The notes under the pieces were generated by a model. It had not been told where the DNA came from. It saw nothing but the letters and a program-made list of their open reading frames with translations, and did no database searches. A DNA stretch of 64,000 nt from Streptomyces violascens (GTDB taxonomy: Bacteria > Actinomycetota > Actinomycetes > Streptomycetales > Streptomycetaceae): assembly GCF_014649955.1 (NCBI RefSeq), contig NZ_BMUA01000020.1, positions 62,001 to 126,000 of the forward strand, written 5' to 3'. The position numbers were made by a program, and so were the translations under genes. Below, one piece after another: positions 8,433 through 16,989 of this stretch; position 1 is the first letter of the stretch; each line of letters begins with the position of its first letter.

Positions 8433-8515
8433 CCCGTCCGTGGCGCAGCCGGAAGCGTTCCGGCCACGTCACTACCCTGGCCGACGGGGAACGCTCGGCA
8501 CACGATCGGGAGACC

Positions 8516-9559
8516 ATGAAGCTCGACACCCACCGCATCGCCCAGCTCTTGCACGACGGAGTCCGCGACAAGGTCTACCCCGGTGCCGTCTGGGCCGTCG
8601 GGGACGACACCGGCCCAACCGCGAACGGAGCCGTCGGCCTGCTGGACCCCAATCAACCCGACCGGCCCATGCGGCTCGACACCGTCTTTGACGCAGCCAG
8701 CCTCACCAAGATCCTCGCCGTTTGGTCCTCCATCGGCGCCCTGTGGGAGGACGGCAAACTCGACCTCGACGCCCCGCTCGGCGCCTTCTGGCCGGAGGTC
8801 AAAGGCCACCCGCTCGGAGTGGTGACCGCCCGCCACCTGCTGACCCACACCGCCGGTGTCCCTCTGCGAGCCCAACTCAAGAACCTGTACGGCACGGACC
8901 CACAAGACATCCGTGACGGCGTCCTGCACGAGGCTCTCCACCGCCCACCCGGCGAGGCCGTCGAATATACCGACCGAGCCGCCCTCATCCTCGGCTACCT
9001 CGCCGAGCACCTCGCCGGTCAGCGCCTCGACAAGCTCGCCACGGAACGGACCTGGCAGCCACTGGGCATGAATTCCACCCGATTCGGCCCGCTCCCCACC
9101 GAGATCGTCGCACGGTGCGCCCCGACCGAACTCGACCAGGACACCAACACCCACCTCAAAGGCACCGCCCACGACTTCTCCGCCCGGCTCCTGGATGGAG
9201 TGTGCGGCATCGCCGGCGCCTTCAGCGTCCTCGACGACCTCGGCGCCTTCCTGTGCTACATGTTGGGCGCGGTCGGCTCCCCAGGGCGGGCCGGCTTCGG
9301 GCCCGCCTGGACGGCGGAGTCGTTGACCATCCAGACCGGCGAACTGGAGCCCGTGCGCGGCCTGTTCTGGCACCCGGCCCCCGGTACCGGTCCCCTCGAC
9401 GACGTCTGGGTCCACTACGGCTTCACCGGCACTGGAATGTGGATCTCGCCTCGCCAGCAGCGGTGGGCAGTGCTCCTGACGAACAAGCTCTACTACACCC
9501 GCGACCGCCAGCCCCTGACGGGGATCCGCAACGCCTTCCGTGAGCTGTCCATCGACTGA
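8516..9559 (+). CDS. Serine hydrolase, beta-lactamase/D-Ala-D-Ala peptidase family
   Basis: 347 residues, ATG at 8516 with GGGAGA at 8508-8513. It contains the serine motif SLTK (62-65), a YTD motif at 151-153 in place of the usual YxN, and HYGFTGTG near residue 302 as the third motif. This is the class C beta-lactamase/esterase (Pfam Beta-lactamase) fold. There is no signal peptide, so cytoplasmic esterase or transesterase activity is more likely than peptidoglycan work. It lies 83 bp after the glycosyltransferase in the same orientation and probably belongs to the same cassette. The product it hydrolyses or acylates is unknown. Confidence 0.8.
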   Translation: MKLDTHRIAQLLHDGVRDKVYPGAVWAVGDDTGPTANGAVGLLDPNQPDRPMRLDTVFDAASLTKILAVWSSIGALWEDGKLDLDAPLGAFWPEVKGHPLGVVTARHLLTHTAGVPLRAQLKNLYGTDPQDIRDGVLHEALHRPPGEAVEYTDRAALILGYLAEHLAGQRLDKLATERTWQPLGMNSTRFGPLPTEIVARCAPTELDQDTNTHLKGTAHDFSARLLDGVCGIAGAFSVLDDLGAFLCYMLGAVGSPGRAGFGPAWTAESLTIQTGELEPVRGLFWHPAPGTGPLDDVWVHYGFTGTGMWISPRQQRWAVLLTNKLYYTRDRQPLTGIRNAFRELSID

Positions 9560-9706
9560 GACCACGGTTGCGCAGGTCTCGCAGACACTATCTGCCCGTG
9601 CGGGCTCAGCATCAGGTGCCGCCCCCGAGATGCTTACCGTGCCCCCCCACGGTCGCGTCTCCCCAAGTCCCCGCAGAGAGTCGGCATATTGAGGCATAAT
9701 GCGCCC

Positions 9707-10453
9707 ATGATCAGCGAGGTCATCACGTCCGTGACAGGCGCAACCGTCACACCACTGGCCCGATGGGTGCGGAAGCTCTGGCAGCGCCGCTCGCCGCTCA
9801 TGGTCGTGGCAACCCCACGCATTCCGAAGGCATGGAAGCTGGCGCTACCAGACACGGAGCCCCTCCACGCCCCTGTCCCGCTGACGCACAGCGAGCGCCG
9901 GTACCGGCAGATGTATGAATGGCTGCGCGCCAAGGGCGCCTACGACTACGGGTTGACCTCACTCGACCTGCGCTTGGAGAACCGAAGTGGTGAACCACTC
10001 ATCATCACCGACATCGGCGTTCACAAGCTAACCGCCGGTGTGCCTCTGCGTGCTGCGCTCGTGTCCTACCCACCAGCTGGCGCCGTGCAGAAGGAACTCA
10101 TCTACTTCGACCTCGATGAGGTCGATCCCACTGGCCGACCTGCCCGATTCGACATGGACCGGCTCGAACCCATCGGAGAACAGCCCTACTTCCTCGACAG
10201 GGACGTGAAGCTGGGGGCCGGAGAGTCCCAGACATTCCACATCGCCGGGGCCGCGCTCCGCTCTCGGGTCTCGTGGGAGCTCTCTGTCACGATCCTGCAG
10301 GCTGGCAAGTACCAGAAGATCATTGTCCAACCCGGGAGCGGCCCTCTAAGAACGTCCGGCACGCCCACCCAGGGATTCGATGGGGAGTGGATCTGGAACT
10401 GGTTCGCTGGTGAGGCCGCGTCATTTACTCCAGCCCCGCATCCAACGGCCTAA
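9707..10453 (+). CDS. Hypothetical protein, 248 residues
   Basis: ATG at 9707 is the first methionine; a TTG at 9689 is an alternative. The N-terminal 35 residues (VRKLWQRRSP region) are basic. Residues 80-215 look beta-rich (LTSLDLRLENRSGEPLIITDIGV, split by Gly; SQTFHIAG; SWELSVTILQAGKYQKIIVQP), suggesting an immunoglobulin-like sandwich. I recognise no family. The 147-bp upstream gap is AT-richer than its surroundings and can hold its own promoter. It is the last intact gene before the tRNA-Ser scar and could be cargo of the same element. Confidence 0.65.
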   Translation: MISEVITSVTGATVTPLARWVRKLWQRRSPLMVVATPRIPKAWKLALPDTEPLHAPVPLTHSERRYRQMYEWLRAKGAYDYGLTSLDLRLENRSGEPLIITDIGVHKLTAGVPLRAALVSYPPAGAVQKELIYFDLDEVDPTGRPARFDMDRLEPIGEQPYFLDRDVKLGAGESQTFHIAGAALRSRVSWELSVTILQAGKYQKIIVQPGSGPLRTSGTPTQGFDGEWIWNWFAGEAASFTPAPHPTA

Positions 10454-10724
10454 GCCCAATACCGGTGAGATAGTGGCCGGTTCGGCCGTCTGGCCTGGGG
10501 AGAGGTCCCCCGTCGACGGTCTCGGAAGCCGCATAGTCACTTGTATTGGGCCTAAGCCCACATACGAGCGACGGTCGGCGTTCGCCGTCCAGGCGATATA
10601 ACCGCCTCAATTGTTGCAATTCTGGTTGCATTCACCGTCGTACGGCGCCGTGCAGGAGCCCACTCACACCAGCTCCACCGCAGGTCAGGGCGCCCTGCAC
10701 ACCCCGGAGCCCCAAGGCGAAGAC

Positions 10725-10781
10725 TTGGAAAGCGTGTTGGGGGCACCAACCCCAATGAGTTCGAATCTCGATCCTCCGCCA
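10725..10781 (+). other. 3' fragment of tRNA-Ser(GGA): probable attachment-site scar
   Basis: Sequence from the anticodon loop (CTTGGAAAG) through a long variable arm (GTTGGGG..CCCCAA), T-loop (GAGTTCGAATCTC) and acceptor end TCCTCCGCCA, with no 5' half upstream. One substitution and one missing base in the T-arm/acceptor junction show that it is no longer a functional tRNA. A strong hairpin (10801-10836) follows, as behind many tRNA genes. Such 3'-half copies are left where integrases use tRNA genes, so this probably marks the right end of the element holding 1-10781. Confidence 0.65.
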
Positions 10782-10800
10782 GTGCCTCACCGGGCGCGTT

Positions 10801-10836
10801 GTCGAGGGCCCCACCGTTCGCGGTGAGGCCCTCGAC
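10801..10836. terminator. Strong hairpin behind the tRNA-Ser fragment
   Basis: GTCGAGGGCC pairs with GGCCCTCGAC around an inner CCACC/GGTG stem. It is probably the terminator of the original tRNA-Ser gene, retained on the chromosomal side of the scar. Confidence 0.6.
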
Positions 10837-11163
10837 GTTGTGGGTTGCAGTTGGCGTGATCAGGTGGCGCGGCCCGCTTCGCGCCGAGGCAACTGGCCTC
10901 ATTCTTATACGCCCGACCTGGACGCTCTGGCAAGGTTCCACGCATGGGTGTCTCCGAGAAGACGCGCAAGATCATGTGGGCCTCATGTGCGTTAGGGGCC
11001 ATTCTGGAAGCTGTTTCGGAGCCGACTTCGGGATGGAGCTCCCGGCGCCACCGCGAGCCGGGCGGGCAAGGCTTGGTCGTTCTCCTTGGAGGCGCCAGTC
11101 GCAAGCGGCCGCTCTGGCAAGATTGTCAACGTTGGTCTGCTTCCCTCCGCGGAGGTCTCTGTC

Positions 11164-13149
11164 ATGCAACCGTCGCCCATGGACCACCGTCGAATACAGA
11201 CGGCCGTCATCGGCAGCAAGGATTCCGACCTGGCGGTCATCCTCCCCATGCAGGCGGAGGAGCTGACGAGCTGGCGGCAGAAGCACCCTCGGTACACCTA
11301 CTGGTGCGGCACCCTGCTCGGCGGCTGCGGCGAGCGCCTGACCGACCGGCTCTACCGTTCGAAGGTCTGCCACTTCGCGCACCATCCCCATCACACCTGC
11401 ACTCGCACTGCCAATGGGGAAGACAGCGCCGACCACCTGTTCATGAAGAGGGCCTTGCATGGCTGGGTGGGCCGCCAGGGGTTCGAAGCGACTGTCCGGA
11501 TGCGCAGGAGCACTGCCTCCCCCGGCGGCCTGATCGACGTCGATCTCCACGGCGTCGCGCGGCAACTGCGCTTCCACCTGTGGCCTGACCGCAATGGTTC
11601 GTGGGGCATGACTCCTGGCGAGACGTACACCTCGGGCGAAGAGGACGTCGACTGGATCTTCGGTCTAGGAGGCCAAGCGCCCCAGGGGGTCTTGAACGAC
11701 TCCGACTATGTCTTCCGTATCCGGTTCGAGACCAGAGGAGCTGAACGGTGTCCCTACCTCGGTGTGCAGCAGCGCGGTCGAGCCACCGAGTGGACGCCGT
11801 TCGCCGCCGCAGGTGTGACCGCTGACGGGCTTTCCACACCGGCGGTTGAGGAGATCCGGGCCGCCCGCAGGCGATCGGCCGCGGCTGGTAAGGGCAGTGG
11901 CGCGAGAGGGGCGCCGCCTGTGTCGCCGTCTCCTCAGCCGCCAGCGATCCGGCGCCTGAGCCGGGACGAATTGATCGTCGCGGTTCGCGAGGCCCTGGAA
12001 TTGGACGCGCGGTGGGCGACCAGGCCGACCCTGAAACGCCTCGGTCAGACGATCAGCGTAGACCTCGCCCGACACGACACCGGGGAACTCGTCGATCTGT
12101 TCACCGAGGCCGACATCCCGTTTCCCGCGAGCGACCCCGTTCTATCCGCCCTCATACGGACGGACAGCGGTGAACCGCTGCCCTTCCTGGCCAATATCGT
12201 CGAAGGGCTTGGGCTGGGGAGTCCGTCTTCTGTGTCTCATCTGAAGCGGTGGGCGCAGCGTGAGGCGGACCGTGCGTTTGCGAAGTACGGGATCCCCGCA
12301 CGTACCCTGCCGCCGGAGTTGCCGCTCGACGCGGCAGTGCCCGAGGTGCGCATCGCAATACCTCCCGGTCCGCGCCAAGCCGGAGTTAGACGAAGTCAGC
12401 GGACGAGAACGCAGGGCAGCCAGGCTCCCGACGACTGGAAGCGGCTGCAACACCTGGTCTCTGAGGGGCAGCAGCTGGTCGGTGGCGCAGGAGGCGGGGC
12501 TGCCGCTCGCCTGAAGCAGGAGCTCCGGACAGCTCGTCGGCTCCTGGAAGGCACGCGCCGGACGAAACTCAACAAGCGTGGGCTGCGCGTTCTTCGGGAT
12601 ACGAGCGCTCAGCTGGAAACCGCCATCGAAGCAGTGAGGAAGGCAGCTCAGCGAAGCCGGAAGCCCTCTGGCGGTGCCGCACGGTCGGCCCCTGCGGTTG
12701 AAACGTCGAAACGGGAACGTCAGCAACTCAATGCCCGACCACCAGAAGTCAAGCGGCCTGCTGTTCCCGCCCCAGGCGATCTTCGGCAGCACCTCGTTAC
12801 GGTTGCGCGGGCGGGAGGCACCACGCACTGGCTTCTCATAGCCGGCGGTAAGAGCAGCCCCCAGGAAGTACGCCTCAAGCTCCTGTCGCAGATCGAGGAC
12901 CATTCCGGTGGCGATGCACCGCTTCTTTCGTCCTTGGTCGTGGCGCCCGGTGGCGGCCCGGTCCCGTACTTTCGAGAGATCTTGAAGGACGTAGGGCTCG
13001 CTGTGCCTCAGTCGGACGAAGCGCTGATGCGGATCTGGCGCCGCGAGCAGGAACGCGCGCACGCGGCCTACGCGAATCCGCGTCGCCCGCTTCCGTCAAG
13101 GCTTGTCCCGAGGCAGTCAGGCGCGGACGCCGTACGCAGCCCACAATGA
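11164..13149 (+). CDS. CoiA-like N-terminal region fused to a duplicated unknown domain
   Basis: 661 residues; ATG at 11164 is fixed by GGAGGT at 11151-11156. Residues 45-105 hold a Cys/His cluster (Cys48, Cys55, Cys69, His70, His73, His74, Cys79) followed by a helix (ADHLFMKRALHGWV). This recalls the zinc-finger-like start of competence protein CoiA and related nuclease-fold proteins; GGLIDVDL could be part of a PD-(D/E)xK core. An Arg/Lys-rich linker leads to two similar 100-residue blocks, about 268-385 and 543-650. Each has a PLLSSL/PVLSAL segment, a GxGxP(L/V)P(F/Y) turn, and ends W-x-x-R-E/Q..RA.A.Y..P.R.LP..L. Function is unknown; a DNA-processing role is inference. Confidence 0.6.
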   Translation: MQPSPMDHRRIQTAVIGSKDSDLAVILPMQAEELTSWRQKHPRYTYWCGTLLGGCGERLTDRLYRSKVCHFAHHPHHTCTRTANGEDSADHLFMKRALHGWVGRQGFEATVRMRRSTASPGGLIDVDLHGVARQLRFHLWPDRNGSWGMTPGETYTSGEEDVDWIFGLGGQAPQGVLNDSDYVFRIRFETRGAERCPYLGVQQRGRATEWTPFAAAGVTADGLSTPAVEEIRAARRRSAAAGKGSGARGAPPVSPSPQPPAIRRLSRDELIVAVREALELDARWATRPTLKRLGQTISVDLARHDTGELVDLFTEADIPFPASDPVLSALIRTDSGEPLPFLANIVEGLGLGSPSSVSHLKRWAQREADRAFAKYGIPARTLPPELPLDAAVPEVRIAIPPGPRQAGVRRSQRTRTQGSQAPDDWKRLQHLVSEGQQLVGGAGGGAAARLKQELRTARRLLEGTRRTKLNKRGLRVLRDTSAQLETAIEAVRKAAQRSRKPSGGAARSAPAVETSKRERQQLNARPPEVKRPAVPAPGDLRQHLVTVARAGGTTHWLLIAGGKSSPQEVRLKLLSQIEDHSGGDAPLLSSLVVAPGGGPVPYFREILKDVGLAVPQSDEALMRIWRREQERAHAAYANPRRPLPSRLVPRQSGADAVRSPQ

Positions 13150-13292
13150 GGCGGGGGAGAGCACCGGCAAGGGGGCCGACCTCCCAGCCTCATCGGACAC
13201 TCACTGGCGAGCCCGGAGGTCGCGCTCGACGGCTTAGTGCACCACGACTGCCACCCAGAACCAGTGGAAGCCCTGCCTCGGGCTGACGAGAA

Positions 13293-13772
13293 TCACGCGG
13301 GCACGAGATCTCCCAGCGCATCGCGCAGTGCGGCCGCCACATCGGGCCCGACGCCAGTCATCAGACGCAGATCATCCCGCTTGAGGTAGCGGTAACTCTG
13401 CGGGGGATGAAACGTTCCCGCCATGCGCAGAGCGTCAAGCGGAACAGGGGTTTCGAAAGACACCGGATCCTGCAACGTAAGGCCGCTGGCTTGCGTTGCC
13501 CCACTCATGTACGAGTCGTACTCACTGCGGCTGATTCCGGTCTGGGAGCGGTGCGCCGACCAGACCTGGCGAGGAGAGCCAACGCGGATCGAGGCGATGC
13601 GGGCCGCGCCCACCAGGGCCATGGTGGGCGCAGTCGCATAGAGCAGCACGGGCGTTCCGGGAGGCGCCGCGACGCGCTGGCGGCGGACCTCCACCGTCTT
13701 GCTGCCGTCCAGGATCGCGGTGGCGAAGCGCGGGTGGACGGACAGCAGCATCGCGCGTTCCGGGTCGTTCAC
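13293..13772 (-). CDS. ASCH-domain protein
   Basis: 159 residues from a GTG at 13772 that overlaps the upstream stop (GTGA). The segment LLSVHPRFATAILDG then SKTVEVRR is the ASCH/PUA-like signature, followed by strands VLLYATAP and ALVGAARI. ASCH domains bind RNA; one branch (YqfB) hydrolyses N4-acetylcytidine, but its catalytic Thr is Glu here, so that activity is not assured. The C-terminal 40 residues contain a helix pair (MTGVGPDVAAALRDALG) like a helix-hairpin-helix. It is coupled to the GNAT-PIN gene, which suggests a shared RNA-directed role. Confidence 0.75.
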   Translation of the reverse strand: MNDPERAMLLSVHPRFATAILDGSKTVEVRRQRVAAPPGTPVLLYATAPTMALVGAARIASIRVGSPRQVWSAHRSQTGISRSEYDSYMSGATQASGLTLQDPVSFETPVPLDALRMAGTFHPPQSYRYLKRDDLRLMTGVGPDVAAALRDALGDLVPA

Positions 13773-15838
13773 GTCGTTCGGTGCCCCTCTTGATAGACCG
13801 CTTGGAACAGCTTGTTGCTGATCTTCGTCAGCGAGATCAGCAAGTTCGACGACCAAGGTAGTCCGAGCCCCTCAGCCAGGGAGGCCAATCGCCGCAGCGT
13901 CACCGGCCTGGGGAAGATCTCGGTGTCAGAGAACCTCAGCGCCATGGCCTGACCTGAATTACCTGCGGCCTCGACCACGTCAGCCCGACCATATACACCC
14001 AGGTGTTCGAATTGCGAGAGCAGGGTATCTGGCGCGTCGATGACGACTTCATCCAGACGCGAACTGGCCACCACCATCTGCCCTTCGGCACCGACGCCAC
14101 CATCGCTGACGTACCAGAGCAACCGGGCGGGAACACTCTCGCCGCGATGGCCCGACGCCCGGTAGTAGACGTGCTCCCGGCTGATACCGAGCGCCTCGCC
14201 CCGCGGCAGCAGCATGGCAGGGACGTTGAACAACTCGGTCGACCAACGCGGTTTGATCGGCACGAGGAAAGACGGCAGTTCCGAGTCAACGATCTTCGCC
14301 GGCCACCAAGCCCGCTCGACCACCGCGGCCACCTCGGCAGGCATCCCGGCATGGAGCACGGCACCCTTCGCCGCCGACTCTCGCCCAGGGCCACCGGCAG
14401 CAGCCTCGACTTCGGCGGCCGAGCCACACGCGTGGACCAACAAAGCTACGAGGCTTCCATCACGCTCGAAGAAACCGTCGTCGCCCGAGGCCGACCTTGC
14501 AGCTGCTGACGGATGAGGATCCGTGATGCATATGCTCTCCGCCCCATAACTCCTCCCAAGTCGCTTGAGCAGAAAGAGAAGTTGGCGCGCCAGACTCTCT
14601 TCGAGGTGATGAGTCGACGTACGCAGGACGGGGACGAGCAGCGTTCGTCCGTCCAGGGCCCAGACGTAGAGGGCTACCGGGTTGCCTTCCCCGTCCCGAA
14701 GAAGCTCTCGCCGCCACGCAACTGCGTCGCTTCCCAGGGAGCGCAGACGGTCAGCAAACGACGAGCCGCCGTCCAGCCTGTCCTGCTCGAAGAACGCCAC
14801 CAACTCGCCTTCCCCACCAGGCGCCACTTCTCCCACTCGGAACTCGGTTCCCAGGAGGTCAGCCGGGCGATACAGCTGTGCCTGGCGCAGTTCATCGACG
14901 TGCAAGGTGACAGTGGAGGGTGCAACGACGCGTACCCTGGCGACGTCCCAGGCCACATCCGCCAGGCGAGCCAGCATAGGGTCTCGGGTCGCCAGTACCT
15001 GAAGGCCCGCGCACGACGTCTCGGCGATGTACCGCACGCCCCGTCGCAGGGCTGTGACGTCCCCTTGGAGCTCCGGCATCGATTCGGTCGCGGCCCGATG
15101 CAGTTCGTCGCTTCGCTGGGCCACAGCATCGGCGTCAGGGGCGAGCTGCCGCAAACTGCTCAGAGCAGCTCGCTGGTGATGCCGCTCGGTAGCCTCGGTG
15201 ATGTCCCTTACCTGATGGACGAGTTGGGGTGTGTAGGCAAGCTCGACAAGGTCCGTCATCCAGCCCGCCTCCAAAGCACGGGACTCCTCCGCCCCCTCCT
15301 CATCAGCGAGGCCGCTCAGGTCGGCGAAGACTTGGTGGTCGATCGTCACCACCAACAGGGCGTTGCTCTCCACGCTTGAGAACAGGTCCGGGTGTCCGAA
15401 GTCGAGCCACCACCCGTCGAGGAACTCCCCGTCGCGCCCCCGCCCACGAGCTTCGCCCTGGGGCACGAAACCCAGGCTGCGCCACATGCCACTGAGGCCG
15501 TAGTCCCTGCGGCACTTGGCCCTTACCCCGAGCCGCTGCGGGTGCCGACGTTTGATCGTCTCCACCAGCGCCCGAGCGATGCCCTTGCTGCGGTGCTCCG
15601 TCGCTACGCAGAGATGCGCCAGCCGAATGTACGGATTCCTCTTCGGCAGACCGAAGAGGGCGTATCCAACAACCTCCTCGTCCTCGACAGCGACCAGGAG
15701 CCCTCCCTCATCGGCCATCGCGCGATACGCAGGAGGCGTCATCAGGCCAAGCGTCCTGGTGTACCGATCGCCCAGCGCCACAGCCTTTTCGATCAGATGA
15801 TCCTGTGCCGAGGACACAGGAAGGACCTTCACCGCCAT
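13769..15838 (-). CDS. GNAT acetyltransferase fused to a PIN-like domain
   Basis: 689 residues from ATG 15838, preceded by GGAGGGGGAGA. Residues 1-155 form a GNAT domain (LLVAVEDEEVVGYALFGLP, IRLAHLCVATEHRSKGIARALVE with the acetyl-CoA loop R-S-K-G-I-A). Residues 165-330 look like a PIN nuclease: a start strand LLVVTIDHQVF with Asp, a central helix region, and the late motif GLQVLATRDPML with Asp. The remaining 360 residues are unassigned. A GNAT joined to a PIN ribonuclease-like domain and coupled to an ASCH RNA-binding protein suggests RNA modification or cleavage. A longer upstream frame is open to 16192 but has no ribosome site. Confidence 0.75.
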   Translation of the reverse strand: MAVKVLPVSSAQDHLIEKAVALGDRYTRTLGLMTPPAYRAMADEGGLLVAVEDEEVVGYALFGLPKRNPYIRLAHLCVATEHRSKGIARALVETIKRRHPQRLGVRAKCRRDYGLSGMWRSLGFVPQGEARGRGRDGEFLDGWWLDFGHPDLFSSVESNALLVVTIDHQVFADLSGLADEEGAEESRALEAGWMTDLVELAYTPQLVHQVRDITEATERHHQRAALSSLRQLAPDADAVAQRSDELHRAATESMPELQGDVTALRRGVRYIAETSCAGLQVLATRDPMLARLADVAWDVARVRVVAPSTVTLHVDELRQAQLYRPADLLGTEFRVGEVAPGGEGELVAFFEQDRLDGGSSFADRLRSLGSDAVAWRRELLRDGEGNPVALYVWALDGRTLLVPVLRTSTHHLEESLARQLLFLLKRLGRSYGAESICITDPHPSAAARSASGDDGFFERDGSLVALLVHACGSAAEVEAAAGGPGRESAAKGAVLHAGMPAEVAAVVERAWWPAKIVDSELPSFLVPIKPRWSTELFNVPAMLLPRGEALGISREHVYYRASGHRGESVPARLLWYVSDGGVGAEGQMVVASSRLDEVVIDAPDTLLSQFEHLGVYGRADVVEAAGNSGQAMALRFSDTEIFPRPVTLRRLASLAEGLGLPWSSNLLISLTKISNKLFQAVYQEGHRTT

Positions 15839-16225
15839 TTCTCCCCCTCCGAACGGGACGGCCGTCTGCCGCGCCCTGCTCCCCTGTAGTGAGAGGGGAA
15901 GCTGATCCCAGGTGAGCGCGATACTCAAGGGTGCACAAGGGGCGCACGGCGCCGTACACGGAAGCCGAGCTCCCAGCAGCATCCGCCCAGCGACGCATTC
16001 ATGTGCGCAAGCAACCGGATGAGAACGATCTGGCGCCTCCTGGTCTGCTCCCCTCAAGCCCGAGCGTGGGAGAAATCTGGGAGATGATCTTCCTTCAGAG
16101 GCCCACCGAAGCCACGCGAGACCACCCCATCCAAAGCCTCTGACCAGCGCAGACACGCATCCCGCCCGGTCGTGATCCTGCCCGACCCTCATTCGGGACG
16201 AAGAGGTTGTGGGTTCAAACCAGGG
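15839..16225. other. Intergenic stretch containing a tRNA-Pro fragment
   Basis: No gene is supported here. The leader of the GNAT-PIN gene and the tRNA-Pro scar at 16191-16221 are its only features. Confidence 0.5.
16191..16221 (+). other. Fragment of tRNA-Pro(CGG): possible old attachment site
   Basis: ATTCGGGACGAAGAGG followed by GTGGGTTCAAA matches the anticodon loop, 3' anticodon stem, variable loop and T-arm of Streptomyces tRNA-Pro(CGG) with one mismatch. It then diverges before the acceptor end. It is too short to be a gene. tRNA-Pro is the target of the pSAM2 family of actinomycete integrative elements, so this may be a decayed att site. Confidence 0.5.
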
Positions 16226-16338
16226 CTAAGCCACTTCGAAGCCGGCTTGGAACAGCTCCATCGCGGAGATGACATCAGCTGTCGTCCGAATCCATACCTC
16301 CAGGTCACCGCCCCGCCCTCCGGCGAGACCGTGAAGTC

Positions 16339-16883
16339 CTAATCGACCTCTCCGTCCTCGTCCTCGGCCACCTCTTCGCCGAGCACGCCGAGCATCTGCG
16401 GTGGGAAGGAGCGCAGTTCGTCCGCCAGGGCCACCATCCGGGCGCGCACCTCCGCGCACTTCGCCTCCGCGTCGTACTCGTTCTCGTCGGCCGTCGGGCG
16501 CTCGGCATGCCTGGCCTTGCAGGCTGCCGGATCGGCGGGCGGGGCATCCTGGCCGTCTGCAGCGGCCAAGCTCTCCCGGGCGTCCTCGGGATGGAGCTCC
16601 ACGTGGCACCGGTCGACCGTCCAGTCGGCCAGCAACTCTGACCGCTCCAGCAGCTCGCCCACGACCGCATCCTCCACGCACTCCAGGGCGACGCGTTCAC
16701 GGAGACTTTGAGGATCGCCCCGCCCGGGTACACGACCACGATCCTGTCGAGGACGTCGACCTCCATGCCGTCCGGCCCGTCGATGCCCTCGACCGAGTCG
16801 AACCCGTTCTCAAGGAGCACCACGGCGCCGGCTCGTTGCAGCGCGTCCATTTCCGGGGTACCCGCCGGAATGCCGATGTCCAC
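16339..16883 (-). pseudogene. Frameshifted hypothetical gene, paralog of 47945-48620
   Basis: Two frames together encode one protein. The 16883 frame gives IPAGTPEMDALQRAG, SVEGIDGPDGMEVD and VVVYPGGAILKVSVNA. After a single-base shift near 16700 the 16677 frame gives VVGELLERSELLADWTVDRC, ESLAAADGQDAPP and LADELRSFPPQMLGV, ending in an acidic tail. The same order and near-identical motifs occur at 47945-48620, so the break here is real decay rather than chance. The family is unknown; the motif WTVDRCxVxLHP is shared by both copies. There are no membrane segments. Confidence 0.65.
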
Positions 16884-16989
16884 CGCCGCTCCGGCCCACC
16901 GGCCGCACCAACATCGCCACTGGTCTCCACCATCACGCCCGCGACACCACCGCCCTGGGCATCACGTGATCAAACCGGGCACTCCGCGA

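Larger units (their letters stand above)
1..10781. mobile_element. Right portion of a putative tRNA-Ser-integrated element
   Basis: Runs from the left window edge (relaxase-like tail) to a tRNA-Ser(GGA) 3' scar followed by a hairpin. Cargo includes the MurA-like/phosphatase/deaminase-like cassette. The left boundary, integrase and intact tRNA-Ser are outside the view, so the assignment rests on the scar and the relaxase-like tail. Confidence 0.45.
10454..11163. other. Intergenic stretch with tRNA-Ser scar; no intact gene
   Basis: Besides the tRNA fragment and hairpin, the only coding-like trace is at 10944-11040 on the + strand. MGVSEKTRKIMWA and, in another frame, GHSGSCFGADFG resemble the start of an HNH-endonuclease gene broken by a frameshift. 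Evidence is too weak to call a pseudogene. Confidence 0.4.

Noticed and set aside
10944..11040. Possible HNH endonuclease start (SEKTRKIMWA)
   Set aside because: Only about 30 residues in two frames; too little to call a pseudogene.
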